From Enoplolaimus lenunculus (Eukaryota > Nematoda > Enoplea > Enoplida > Thoracostomopsidae): a DNA stretch of 64,000 nucleotides. The stretch is taken from the NCBI GenBank assembly GCA_030248215.1, contig JASANG010000753.1, positions 248,001-312,000 on the forward strand. Direction: 5' to 3'. The position numbers and the translations under genes are program-made. Shown one piece after another: positions 41,687 to 52,253 of the stretch. Numbering within the stretch: the first letter of the stretch is position 1; every line of letters begins with the position of its first letter. The notes below the pieces were generated by a model that saw only the letters and a list, made by a program, of their open reading frames with translations, made no database searches and was not told where the DNA came from.

Positions 41687-41869
41687 GCGTATTATTTTTG
41701 AAGATAAAGCGTACGACCCTCAAGCGGGTGTTGGTTTTTATGCACCACCTTTTATAAGTGAGCTGTGTCCATCAACTAAAATTGGAATGTATTTTAATTC
41801 TGTAAAATTACGATGGTGGTTGGCTGATTTTGCTCAAAATACAATGGCAAATCCGCAAGATAGTTGTTG
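41687..41869 (+). CDS. Coding-like island 2, candidate exon with stop
   Basis: The acceptor-like CTGGTTTCAG precedes TGG CGT. The frame reads WRIIFEDKAYDPQAGVGFYA, PPFISELCPSTKIGMYFNSV, then KLRWWLADFAQ and a TGA. It could be a terminal exon in phase 0. Family not recognised. Confidence 0.3.
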
Positions 41870-42320
41870 ATGTGAGGGCGTAGACTGAGCTAAACAAAGT
41901 TCGCGATCCAAGCGGGCGAAAAAGTAAACACAATTTGTGTAATATATCATTGCCATAAAATTTGACTGTAGATCCTCGTAGGCGGGCGCTAGGCTTAGTT
42001 GTCGCCCCGCAACCTATGAATCCATCAGTGCCAGAAAATTACGATTTCTGCTATTTCGATCGATTCTGCTTGAATCAAATTTGAAAAATGTGAAATGTTT
42101 GTTTGAAAAATATTTGTCGGCAACCCGAGACACGATTGAAAATATATTTGAGGATGTTGACGAATACGTAAACAACTGTCGGTTTGGACACCGGTTCCGA
42201 TTCATTTAAGCACAGAGTAGCCCCTGACGGTTGCGGCTGGCTCGTCATTTGATTGTCGTAAACTTTGGGTATATAAGCTTAAAATTAACGTTTTTGACCA
42301 GATTATGGTTTGGCGGTTTG

Positions 42321-42689
42321 CAAGGTGCAACCGGAGGTGAAAAATGCCGGAGCCGGAGCCGGAGGTCAACGAAACTTGCCAGAGTCGGAGCCGGAGGTGA
42401 GGCGAAATTAAGTAGTAAAAATGATGGTTAATTAGTTAAATTTAGCCAATATCTTCAATATGTTGTTAAGTTATTTCGTTTTACGCTAATTTCATGGCGA
42501 AATTTTGGAAATTCTTTCCTAAAAATTGTGACAAAAGTATAACGATACGCGCTAAGCAGATAAATTTTGCAAAATTATACAAAATTTTGCAACCGAAATT
42601 GCCGGAACCTCCGGCAAAAATTCTACGGGAGCCGGAGCCCGATTTCCTGCCGTAGCCGGAGCCGGAGGCAGACCTCCGGTGGTACCCTG
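42321..42689. mobile_element. Group E hAT-like MITE with GCCGGA repeats
   Basis: CAAGGTGCAACCGGAGGTGA ... GACCTCCGGTGGTACCCTG. Flanks GCGGTTTG/GCGTTTTG (7 of 8). Both ends carry GGAGCCGGAGCC-type hexamers. Confidence 0.85.
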
Positions 42690-42829
42690 GCGTTTTGGTA
42701 TCTAGTCCCGTAGGTTTAACTTTAAGCCGATCAAAAAATACAAGCCTAACCTGCCCAATTTGGAGTTTGTATTAAGAGCTTGTAATTTTTTGGTTTCAAC
42801 CAACTGTTATTTTTTAAATTTGTACAATC

Positions 42830-43195
42830 CCATTTGAATACGTGCACGCCGCAATTGTGTTGACCGAAAAACAAAACATCTTTGAAACTTTTATACTTCA
42901 ATATCCGTTTTGCGTTTCCGCTATTTTGACTGTCGTCGGTTTCGGTTTTCGTTTCCGTTTACAAAAATACTCAAAATAAATTTATAAAATTCATTTAAAA
43001 TCTTAAATATTTCGGTGGCATCTGCCATTGTTTTTTTACAATTTTTTTGAAAACCAAATGATTATTTGCACGTCGCAATTGTGTGTTGATCGAAAACTAA
43101 AACATCTTTGAAACTTTTATACTTTAATATCCGGTTTTTTTTGTTTTCCGTCATTTTTATCACTATCCGGTTCCGTTTCCGTTATTATTGTTCGT
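42830..43195 (+). mobile_element. Group D, two partial copies in tandem
   Basis: CGCAATTGTGTTGACCG and TACTTCAATATCCG occur twice (about 42850-42960 and 43070-43190) with the spacer ATCTTAAATATTTCGG between them. Confidence 0.7.
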
Positions 43196-43683
43196 TCGCT
43201 CGCAAACTGCAAAGTACTCTCGCTATTAGCCGTAGTTTAATTAAAGCTTTACCCGTGTTTTTAGTTTGTATAAAGAGCTAACACCAGCAATAAACTCGTC
43301 TACTTTGAATAGTAAATTCACGGATGCGTATCAATATTCGGCGTTCTTTCACGTGTTCATTACTCTTGAATAAAGGTAGACATTATATTTAAGAATATTT
43401 GCTATAACCTTTGTTCTCAATTCAACTTTCCCGTATTGTTATCTATTAACGTTTGAATTAACACATTCTGCTCAGCTTATGGGTAAATGTTAACTGTACT
43501 GGTTTGCTAACTAAATCTAAGCTTAACCCTATACACAACGGTCCTAAGTTTGAGCCCAAACCTAAGCTTAAGTCTAAACCACCCAGCTGCCGTCTTCGTG
43601 TCTTCAGTGGGCATGCCTGTATAATTATCAAGGGCCAGCTCCGGCCTTTCATAACACGTCCCAAGCGATCAATCGCCAAAAGC

Positions 43684-43768
43684 CTAAGGGTTACGCTATA
43701 CTTTACTAAACCGGACGCAGCCGCTCGCCGGCGTCCTGCTCAGTAAAGTATAGCGCAACCCTTAGTCT
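43684..43768. mobile_element. Short group O-type hairpin
   Basis: AAGGGTTACGCTATACTTTA ... TAAAGTATAGCGCAACCCTT: an 85-bp hairpin with 18-20 bp arms and CCGGACGC in the loop. Confidence 0.75.
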
Positions 43769-43949
43769 ACACTTTCCTTGATATAGGCGTACACCAGTAG
43801 CGTAGCTACAATATTTAATTAGTAAGACACTAGCTAGGTAACCTAGTACTTTTGACGCAATCTTCAAACCAATGTCTTGTAATGAAAAAAAAATTAAGTT
43901 TTCTTATTCGATCCGATAGTTCAGTAGCTTGATCGTTTAGATTCACTCT

Positions 43950-44205
43950 TAAGAATGTACCCGGCATGCGTTGCGTTTTTGGCCTGCCCTTTGATCTGAG
44001 AGGGTGTCGAGCTTGTACGAACCATGGCAGAGTGCACACATACATCAAAAATGCTCTGTTTATAGTTTAATTTAGAGATATTGCACGTGATAGTGGTCAC
44101 TTCCGTTAAATAAGGGGGGTGGGCTGAAAACGCAACGCCCGGTGGTACATGTAGTACCGCTCAAAATTCGGTAGACGCATGCTCTCGACAAAGAGTGATC
44201 ATTCA
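43950..44205. mobile_element. Group J MITE, left end lost
   Basis: AATGTACCCGGCATGCGTTG, then ACGCCCGGTGGTACATG; right side ends in ATTCACTCTTG. Confidence 0.7.
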
Positions 44206-44468
44206 CTCTTGATTTTATCATGCGGGAGTTGCGTTTTTGGCCGACCCCTCTTATTTTGACGGGGGTCGCTGTCGTATGCAATTACGCTAAATTTAACTAT
44301 AAGCGGAGCATTCTTGATGCCAATGCATAAAGAGCCATGGTTCGCACATTTTGTACCCCCTCGAGATAAGGAGGGATGTCGGCCAAAAACGAAACCCCCT
44401 GGGTTACATTTTACACCACACAAAGTTGGTTACACTCTCTTGTTACAGAGTGATCATCCACTCTTGGT
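44206..44468 (-). mobile_element. Group J MITE, reverse and head-to-head with the previous copy
   Basis: GCGGGAGTTGCGTTTTTGGC, AACTATAAGCGGAGCATTC, TCATCCACTCTTGG. Confidence 0.7.
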
Positions 44469-44601
44469 CTGGCCTAACAGCGTCGTGTCTAACTCTGCTT
44501 TGACGGCTCTTGGTCTAAATGTGTTTCCAGTAACAAATTCTAAAGTTTTACTACAGTTTTGGTTTTTTGATACCAGGGTTGTTTTTCATAAAGCCCCATT
44601 G

Positions 44602-44892
44602 ACATGTGCAAGTTTTTGCAGCGAGAACTTGCAGCTGCAAATTGCACTAAATACTTGCAGCTGCAAGTATTTTCAAAGAAACATTTCGATTGACCAATCA
44701 AACTGTAGGTGCAAGGCATTCAAGTGATTTGCAACTGCGTTCACAGGTACGAATTGTATTCAATGTTGCCGAATTCCAGTGAATAATTTGCAGCTGCAAG
44801 AACTTCAAACGTGCGTTGTGATAAACTTGCACATGCAAGTTGGACGTGCAAGTTATTGCAGTAAAAACTTGTACGTGTGAATAGGGCTTCAG
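44602..44892. mobile_element. Group N foldback with GCAGCTGCAAGT motifs
   Basis: Starts AAGCCCCATTGACATGTGCA and ends TTGTACGTGTGAATAGGGCTT, which are inverted relatives. Multiple CTTGCAGCTGCAAG palindromes inside. Confidence 0.78.
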
Positions 44893-45174
44893 AGTGCCGT
44901 CTAAAATATATTTCTAAAATTCGGCGTGAACAATGTTTCATATTTTCTTAAAGCGTAGACACAAAATATTATTTTTTAATTGTAAAAGCAGATTTGTATA
45001 TTTTAAATTTGAGTCTAAATTTTTCGTATAGTAATTTTCAAAACGTTTTAGGATTAATGTCAAAAACACTGGTGTGAATTTTGCTACGATATTTTCTCTG
45101 TTGTACCTATTTTAACAAAGGATTATTGCTTGATCTGTTAGCAGTGTACAGTGCCAAGGTCTTTGGAAAACTTC

Positions 45175-45310
45175 GAGCCAGTGTGTAGAACAAGGCCGTT
45201 GCAGTAGTATAAGCATATTCCTAAAGCATAGACATAAGAATGAGTTTATACCTAAACGCATATTAAGGTTAAGCCTAAACCTAAGCCTAAGCATAAAAAT
45301 TAGTCAAAAA
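45175..45310. mobile_element. Group C MITE, right end lost
   Basis: GTGTAGAACAAGGCCGTTGC, CCTAAG core, ending near AAAAATTAGTCAAAAACTT. Confidence 0.65.
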
Positions 45311-45376
45311 CTTTTAAACCTAAAGCAAAAATTTGTAAACTTATTGTGCAAAGTTTGTTGCACAAATGCATTTCAG

Positions 45377-45481
45377 CGATCCGGATGTATTTCTTGCCAC
45401 TAAGGGCGGGGTGCAGAGAAGGGTAGGGTTCGTTGTCGGCCACCAGCGGTTCCCTTACCAGCAACACAACTACACGATTTG
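45377..45481 (+). CDS. Candidate exon of the long form
   Basis: Acceptor TGCATTTCAG; phase 2 in, matching the exon ending at 31546. It reads DPDVFLATKGGVQRRVGFVV, then GHQRFPYQQHNYTI. Donor either at 45482 (TG|GTACAT) or at 45494 (CG|GTGTTA); both give phase 2. No family recognised, but codon use and length are coding-like. Confidence 0.42.
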
Positions 45482-45626
45482 GTACATTTTCCGGTGTTAT
45501 CGCTACCAATGAAAACGTTTACAGGTTCGTTCTAGACAACAAAATTATAGATTATTCATATCTAAGACTTTAGTATAAAGTTTATAGGCTTCGCAGTCGG
45601 CTAAAATTCGTATCTAAAGTATGACA

Positions 45627-45834
45627 CGTCCAGTATAAAAATACAGGGCCGTAACAGTAGTATAAACATACTCCTAAGCCAAATCCTAAGCGTTCGCCTA
45701 AGCCTAAGCGTAAGAATGAACTTTTATACCTAAGCCTAAGTCTATGCGAAAAAATTAGTCTCAAGCTTATGCTTTACTCTATTGCAGTCCCCCAGAAAAA
45801 CGTTCCGCCTTTGATCTTTGCCTATGTCACGATG
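45627..45834. mobile_element. Group A/C MITE
   Basis: ATACAGGGCCGTAACAGTAG ... ACGTTCCGCCTTTGATCTTT; CCTAAG core. Confidence 0.7.
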
Positions 45835-45951
45835 CCATCTGGTTGAAATGTAACCACCCAACCAGCAAGAGGACAGCGAAAAATTCCCAAATGATTAATA
45901 AATTTGGTCAAATTTGCCAAGCGAGCTTGAAAAGCGGACTAAATGTTTTAG

Positions 45952-46033
45952 GTTGTGGTTCACAGAAAAAGCGGCCGTTGGCAACAGGTTATCACCGGGT
46001 TGGGTTTGGGCCAAAGGTTTACCAAAACAGACG
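45952..46033 (+). CDS. Candidate exon of the long form
   Basis: Acceptor AATGTTTTAG, donor GTAAAA. Phase 2 in and 0 out bridges the exon at 45377 to the transmembrane exon at 52254 and reads LWFTEKAAVGNRLSPGWVWA, then KGLPKQT. The other two frames are also open, so the frame rests on phase matching alone. Confidence 0.33.
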
Positions 46034-46338
46034 GTAAAATTTGGTTTTTGAGATACTGAGATGCAGTAAAGTAGGATGGAGCTTGTGGAGCGAAGTACCG
46101 TTAAATGATCGTGAATAATGGAATATATTATGCCTATCCAGACCATCCCATTGGCGGATCTATGCGGACAACACGGAATAGTCCCACCAAGAGGGATAAA
46201 AATCAACATTTTGTATTAAAGTTAAGCACTAAAACGACGTCCGGATTATAGCTTGATTTACTGACAAGGTTTTTTCAATTGAACATCTCGCTTGGTTTCC
46301 TCTTTTTGGAAATTTCTGGATCAGCCACTGTCCATACA

Positions 46339-46501
46339 TGCCTGTAGCCAGCTCAACTAGCTAGGGGGCTAAAAGTTATTCAGCAGAGGCATACAAGGGT
46401 TTTCAATGACTTAATACAAGCAAGGTTGAAAATTTTCTACGGGACCAAAATTTTTTAGGGATTCTAAGTTCCGCCCCCGGCTTCCTTTGGCTACGGACCT
46501 G
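46339..46501 (+). mobile_element. Group I MITE
   Basis: GCCTGTAGCCAGCTCAACTA ... TTCCTTTGGCTACGGACC. Confidence 0.78.
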
Positions 46502-46587
46502 TACCCAGACGATTTTGGTTACGTATGTTTCGAGTAATTATTCTTTCGTCAAATGAATCGTGCAAAAATTTTCACCGGTGCACACAA

Positions 46588-46808
46588 CTTTTAGCCGTGC
46601 CGGTGTCATGGAAAAAATTTGCCCCCCATAAAAATTTGCCCCCATAAAAATTTTCCCCCCATAAAAATTTGCCCCCCATAAAAATTTGCCCCCCATAAAA
46701 ATTTGCCCCCCCATAAAAATTTGCCCCCCCCCCCTCGGACAAGTTTTCATATGAAAATTTGTCCGGTGGGGCAATTTTTACGGGGGGGCAAAGTTTTTCA
46801 TGACACCG
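46588..46808. repeat. Foldback with 17-18 bp CCCCATAAAAATTTG array
   Basis: Inverted ends CCGGTGTCATGGAAAAAATT and AAGTTTTTCATGACACCGG. Between them, seven copies of AAAATTTGCCCCCCATA and a smaller inverted block (AAAATTTGTCCGGTGGGG). Confidence 0.88.
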
Positions 46809-46978
46809 GTTCGTTAAGTTCTGAGACCTAACAAATACTTTTGAGTAATTTTTGTGTTCAAATTAAATAGGAACTTTCTCAAATGATTTGAAAATTTTCA
46901 ATGTTACACCATTTTTAAGCAACCTCCTGCTGATGGCGTCCAAAATCCCTCCATTCTTTCCAACAACCACCATTGGCT

Positions 46979-47400
46979 GTATTCTCAAATGTGTGTAACA
47001 CTTATTACCAGTTGGTGATAGGTCGAGCGAGTTTTAAACCAGTGCTTGCAGATTTTCGAAAGTCGCCCAATGTTACTTTAAGGGGCGTAAAAGTAGATTA
47101 AGCGCATCCCTAAGCCTAAACCTAAGCCTAAGCGTTGCAAAAGCGTATTCCTAAGCCTAAGCCTAAGCCTAAGCCTAAGCATAAAAACTAACCTAGAATC
47201 TAAACCTACTCGTTTATAGACCCACCAGAAACCTGGACGTCCCTTAAAGTAACATGGGAATGAAAGTGTGCACATTTTTTTGCATAATCAGTTGTCTTAA
47301 TACTTTTGCACCAATTTTGATACCCGAAATTATAAGAGTTCGTTTAGTTTGAGAACCTGTCGCTAAACTGGAAATAGGTGCTATACACATTTGACAATAA
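46979..47400. mobile_element. Group F element carrying a group B insertion
   Basis: TATTCTCAAATGTGTGTAAC ... AGGTGCTATACACATTTGAC, with second inverted block CCAGTTGGTGATAGGTC / AACTGGAAATAGGTGC. The group B element at 47065-47260 interrupts it. Confidence 0.8.
47065..47260 (-). mobile_element. Group B MITE nested in group F
   Basis: CAATGTTACTTTAAGGGGCG ... CGTCCCTTAAAGTAACATGG. Flanks CGAAAGTC/TGAAAGTG (6 of 8). Confidence 0.83.
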
Positions 47401-48216
47401 GAGCCCATGTGCACAGCAGGGTTACTCTTGTAAACCACTGTTTAAATTCAAACTTATACTCCTGTAATATCATTATTTAGGGATTACCTACAGAGGCGAA
47501 CGCAAAATTTTTTGACGGGGGAGGCGAGCTGCAAATGTTATGAAACGGAAAATATTCTGAGGGCAAAAAAAATTTTAAGACCATTTTATCACAAAAAGTT
47601 CTGCGAGAAAAATTGTCAATATTGTAAGGTAGGGACCTTACCATTTTAATACAAACAAATTCAGACGTGGGTCGTACGCCCTTCACCCCCTTTAGATCTG
47701 CTCGTGGTAACTTTTCGTACACCGTGGAAAAAATATAACTATCGCTGCAACTTCTTGCCATAAATTAATATCCAAAGCAAACAACACCAAGCAAAGAGGG
47801 TTTGAACGCGAAAAAAAATTGATTTTAATAAAAACTGGGGGGGGGGGGCGAAATCAGGTCCTACGAAGGGCATCAAACACACCAAAAGTCAAGTGCTTTG
47901 GGGGGAGACCTTAAAGTTTGGGTGCAGCTTCCATTGGGCTTTTCTTGTATTTATTAACCAGGTTTCTTTATTGTAGGTTGTTGGCAATAAAAGCATTGTT
48001 GTTCCTTTGACTGTTCTTTTAATCTATGGGTAGGCATTGGAAAATATTTTAGCATTTAATTTTGCCGTAAGTGACGTAATTGTTTAAGGGTGTTTTTGGG
48101 ATCTAAATGTGTTTTTTACGCTTTGGTATATGATTCAGAGTTGCGAAATAGCAAACAATATTGATTAAAAATCTAAAATTTAGAATTTATCTGAAAAAAT
48201 TCTATATAAAAACAAA
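47401..48216. other. Unique stretch, nothing recognised
   Basis: Includes G-rich runs (47508-47525, 47837-47850) and no supported gene or repeat-group ends. Confidence 0.4.
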
Positions 48217-48483
48217 TGCCAATATTGCTTTTTGGAGCGTAACAGTAGATTAAGCGTATTGCTAAGCCTAAGCCTAAGCGTTGCAAAAATGTGTTCCTAA
48301 GCCTAAGCCTAAGCCTAGGCGTTGCAAAAATGTGTTCCTAAGCTTGCGCCAAAGCCTAAGCGTTGCAAAAATGTGATCCTAAGCCTAAGCATACGCCTAC
48401 GCACAACAATGTAATCTAGAATCTAAATCCACTCTTTTATAGACCGGCCACAAACCTGGACGCACCTTAATGCAACATGGGCC
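48217..48483 (-). mobile_element. Group B MITE with three ~60-bp core repeats
   Basis: GCTTTTTGGAGCGTAACAGT ... ACCTTAATGCAACATGGGCC. The block CCTAAGC...GCGTTGCAAAAATGTG occurs three times. Flanks AAAACAAA/AAAACAGG (6 of 8). Confidence 0.8.
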
Positions 48484-48494
48484 AAAACAGGTAT

Positions 48495-48683
48495 AACGAC
48501 AGACCGTCGAATGACAACTCATCACCCGACAACTTGTAATCAGAAATTTCATCGACTCGGCAATCTGTCGCTCATCATTAGGCTTAGGCTTAGGTTTAGG
48601 CTTACGCTTTAGGATTATGCTTAGATTTATTCGTTGGCTTTAGGTTTGGTGACAAATTGTCGAGCGACGAATTTAGCGTCATA
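48495..48683. mobile_element. Group R element (TTAGGC-type core)
   Basis: CAGACCGTCGAATGACAACT ... TTGTCGAGCGACGAATTTAG. A TTAGGC core with ends unrelated to groups A-C. Homologous to 10359-10510. Confidence 0.7.
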
Positions 48684-49229
48684 AAAAGAGCATGAAATGT
48701 TAAAGCGGGTCATCCACGTATGCCAGCAAAATTTTTGTAATCATAAAATTTATTCGGCGCTCTAGATTAAAAGTTGCCGACGGTAAACATATCAGTATGT
48801 CACCCCTGTGGTTTCAACCCACCCCCCACCCTTAACCTATTTGCAGCTTTTATTTCTAAAATAGCTTTTAAGCTAGAAAACTGTTTTATGACAATTTAAA
48901 CTAAGAGCGTAGCGCAAAATTTGAAAATATTTCAATTGTAAGGTATCACAGTTTAGCTTTCCGGAGTAAAAAATGTTTGTATAAAATGGCAAAAGTTGTT
49001 GCGGCTTTAGTAAGCTCAGCTTTTTCATCTTTTGATAGTTTTTGGTTGAGCGAACAAGAACATAACACTGTGTAAAAAACCTAGTCCTATGTTTAAGGGC
49101 ACGTCCATGTAATCCTAAGTATAAATACTAAACGCCCAAACGTAAGTCTATATGTAGGCCTGAGCATCATAAATGCTCAATCTTACAGCGTAAACCTAAA
49201 CCTAAGGTTTCGGTCACTATGCCGTCCAG
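48684..49229. other. Unique stretch with scattered CCTAAG hexamers
   Basis: No supported gene. Short hexamer runs at about 49090-49205 have no recognisable ends. Confidence 0.4.
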
Positions 49230-49436
49230 CAGGGTACAACCGGAGGTGAAAAATACCGGAGTCGGAGGTCAACAAAACTTGCCGAAGCCGGAATCGGAGC
49301 CGGAGGTGCGGCAAAATTAGGTTTCTTCAATTAACTGCACAAATTTGTTCCACTTCCGGTTCCGGTTTGCATGCGCGGTTGCGGCAGTTTTTTGTCGACT
49401 TCCAGCTGTTGTATTTTTCACATCCGGTTGTACCCT
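49230..49436. mobile_element. Group E hAT-like MITE
   Basis: CAGGGTACAACCGGAGGTGA ... CACATCCGGTTGTACCCTG: about 18-bp inverted ends. Interior GGAGTCGGAGGTCAACAAAA as in 42321. Confidence 0.82.
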
Positions 49437-50110
49437 GATAATATATACTATATTTGCATGCGACCTTAATGTATACATTAGCTTAAAAGAACTCGAAAAT
49501 ATATAAATATTTGATATTATCTATTTATGTTTTTTTATTTTTATAAGTTGTTTACAAACAAACCAATTCTATACATTTGGGTTTAGGCTCATTTAAGTGT
49601 CCGCAAAACGTGTATCCACGTGGGTCTTCGCGCACCAGACCCTATTCTACCCTCGCGAGGAAAAAGATAAACTTTTCCTCAAAGTTTATCTGCAAAGGAT
49701 AAAGCCACCGGCATTGTAGCCAGCAATTTATTTCGACAGGGTATACCCTCACACAGAATCGAAACTGATTTTGTAATCTTTGAGATTCAATTGGCCATTC
49801 TAAAGCCTGTAAAAGTGTCTTTTTACCCGTATCCGTAGGAATTTATCGCACCAAATATATCCGCCTTTCCAATGTTCCGGTGTTCCGGTTGTATACGTCC
49901 ATGAATAATCGACAAAGAATGAGTTGGTTTTCGTTGTTTTTACTCAGAAGTTTGGACACAAAGACGCTGCGAGTTCAAGTTTTATAACAACGACGCATTT
50001 AGAAACAGTTATGAGCACGCGTTTTGACTGCGAAAGTTTAACTGGGGTTTTATAGCTAAATAATCAACGTTTTAGCTCATTTGTTTGTTGAAAAATATGG
50101 GTATAAAACG
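49437..50110. other. Unique stretch, nothing recognised
   Basis: Contains one small hairpin-like word pair (AAACTTTTCCTCAAAGTTTA) and no gene. Confidence 0.4.
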
Positions 50111-50114
50111 CGCA

Positions 50115-50607
50115 CTGCAAATTTCAGTGAGTTGATTTGAACTCAGAATGAGTTGGATCCACTTGTCTTAGACTTAGGCAAAGGCTTACGAATATGCTCA
50201 TTCTTACGCTTTGGCTTAGGCTTAGGCTTTGGCTTAGGCTTAGGATTAGGAATATGCTTATAATACTGTTCCGCCCCTGTTCTTTACATTGGCCATCATT
50301 TGTTTAAATCTGTGTCAGAATATATTAATTTGTGAAAACTTGCAAATTGGCACACTGTAAATTACAGTGAGTTGATTTTAACTCAGAATAAGTTGAATCA
50401 CTCAATCTGAGTTAGGACTGTCAGAACTCAGAATTTTGAGTTGATTCAATTCATTCTGAGTTAATTAATCAACTCACCCTGCGTCAATTTAACTCAGAGT
50501 GAGAATCAACTCAACTCAGAGTGAGTTAATGTTTACGGATATTAATTCAGAAATAACCAACTCGCTAGCTCAATTGATTAATCAGCTCATTGGGATTCAC
50601 AGTGCGG
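50115..50607. mobile_element. Group H foldbacks with a group A fragment between
   Basis: Left part 50115-50160 (CACTGCAAATTTCAGTGAGT), then a group A right half to 50294 (CCCCTGTTCTTTACATTGGCC minus one base), then a complete group H copy 50351-50605 (CACTGTAAATTACAGTGAGT ... CATTGGGATTCACAGTGC). Confidence 0.7.
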
Positions 50608-50894
50608 TTGGCATTGAGGACAAATTTCGTATCAACTCAACCGTAGTTTGAATTTGACTTTTCGGCTTTGTCGCCGTTTTAGATATAGGGACTTGGCTAG
50701 TAAGCCTAAAGACTAAACCTAAGCCTAAACATAAATATGCCTAATCCTGAGCTTAATCCAAAGTCTAAGGTTCCCAGCCTTTAAGGACACCCTGTCACCC
50801 GATGGACGGGCTCCTATAACTGATACGGACCGGTTTGCTAATGGTATTCGCGGAGTTGACAGGATTTTTGACACAGGTGTTTGTTGCTAGTTTG

Positions 50895-51464
50895 CAGGGT
50901 GTAAACTAATATTAAAAATAACGGCCCATGTTACTTTTAAGGCCGTCCAGGTTTCTGGCGGATCTATAAAAGAGTAGGTTTAGATTCTAGGTTAGTTTTT
51001 ATGCTTAGGCTTAGGCTTAGGAACTCATCTTTGCAACGCTTAGGCTTAGGCTTAGGCTTAGGAATGCGCTAAATCTACTGTTATACTACTTAATGTAACA
51101 TTGGGCAAAATAACGGACACGGAAAACGGATATTTTAGTGCAAAGGCTTGAAAGTCTGCAAGATAGTTTATTTCGATTCCAATCCAATTGAAGTATGTAA
51201 ATACTTACAAGAATTTGTTAAGTTTTATATAAAAATAGTAGGATGCATATAAAATTTTAACGTTTAGGTCGAATTCAGTGATTCGTATTTCAAATCGAAC
51301 AATTACACCGTACATGTATTGAAAAACTTTATATTTTTTAAGCTATTATTTACAACTAAATTGTGAGCATTAAGATAACGGAATTTCAGTTGTTTCTATA
51401 ACGGAAACAAAAAACGGAAACGGACATCGATTTATGCCGGAAACGGATATCCGGTTTCATCCTG
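50895..51464 (-). mobile_element. Group D hAT-like MITE split by a group B MITE
   Basis: CAGGGTGTAAACTAATATTA ... GGATATCCGGTTTCATCCTG. Outer flanks CTAGTTTG/CTGGTTTC (6 of 8). Reverse orientation relative to 40228. Confidence 0.83.
50923..51106 (+). mobile_element. Group B MITE, perfect 8-bp duplication
   Basis: GGCCCATGTTACTTTTAAGG ... CTTAATGTAACATTGGGC, flanked on both sides by AAAATAAC, which is group D sequence. Confidence 0.95.
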
Positions 51465-51788
51465 CTGGTTTCGAAAGTCTTAAAAAGTGTTCTTGTCTGT
51501 GTAATCATTACCATGTGTCATGTTTTCATTGGTTTGAAATCGCCGCCCGTAACTGACATTTGCTGCCTATGTAATGAGAAAACTTTTCCTTGTATATCCA
51601 CCGCAAGCCAAAGCTTAGCCTCACGCTAGGATTAGGAAAAGACCTACGGATTTCTGATAAGCAGTAACGGTAAACCTTGGCTTGAAATGTGGGGAAAATA
51701 GGTACAAGAGCCTAATTGATTTTATATTTGAGCAATTTTACAATTTCTACATCGACTGTACCTCGTAAATTATACCGTTCAGATTAAT

Positions 51789-51977
51789 GGTCCATGTTAC
51801 TTTAAGGGACGTCCAGGTTTGTGATGGGTCCATAAAAGAGTAGGTTCAGATCCTAGATTACTTTTTTGCTTAGGCTTAGGCTTAGGCTTAGGAACACACT
51901 TTTGCAACGCTTAGGCGCAGGCTTAAGATTAGGAATACGCTTAATCTAGGGTTACGCCCCTTAAAGTAACATTGACC
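51789..51977 (+). mobile_element. Group B MITE, perfect 8-bp duplication
   Basis: GGTCCATGTTACTTTAAGGG ... CCCCTTAAAGTAACATTGACC minus one base, flanked on both sides by AGATTAAT. 189 bp; the cleanest B copy. Confidence 0.96.
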
Positions 51978-51989
51978 AGATTAATTATA

Positions 51990-52085
51990 ACAGTAACCTT
52001 ATTGTGGGCACGATTGAATATGTAATACTGTTATTTCAGACAGTATTACATATTCGATCGTGTCCACAATACTACCTTGTACCCT
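51990..52085. repeat. Perfect inverted repeat
   Basis: TGAATATGTAATACTGT and ACAGTATTACATATTCGA form a hairpin with GGGCACGATT/GATCGTGTCC extending the stem. Confidence 0.7.
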
Positions 52086-52253
52086 ACGCAAATTACTTAG
52101 CTAATACAATTACACGTCAGCATAATTAGTAATTACCAATTAATACACTACAAACGCATTTTAATAGCTCCTGGTCGAAATTTTAAATTTTACAAAATTA
52201 CTTAGCTACGTAATTGACTTTATTCGCAAATTTAAAATTTTTTCAAATTCAAG

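Noticed and set aside
43945-44727. A protein frame rich in Pro/His/Lys through 44314-44727
   Set aside because: It runs through group J and group N repeats and is not maintained in other copies.
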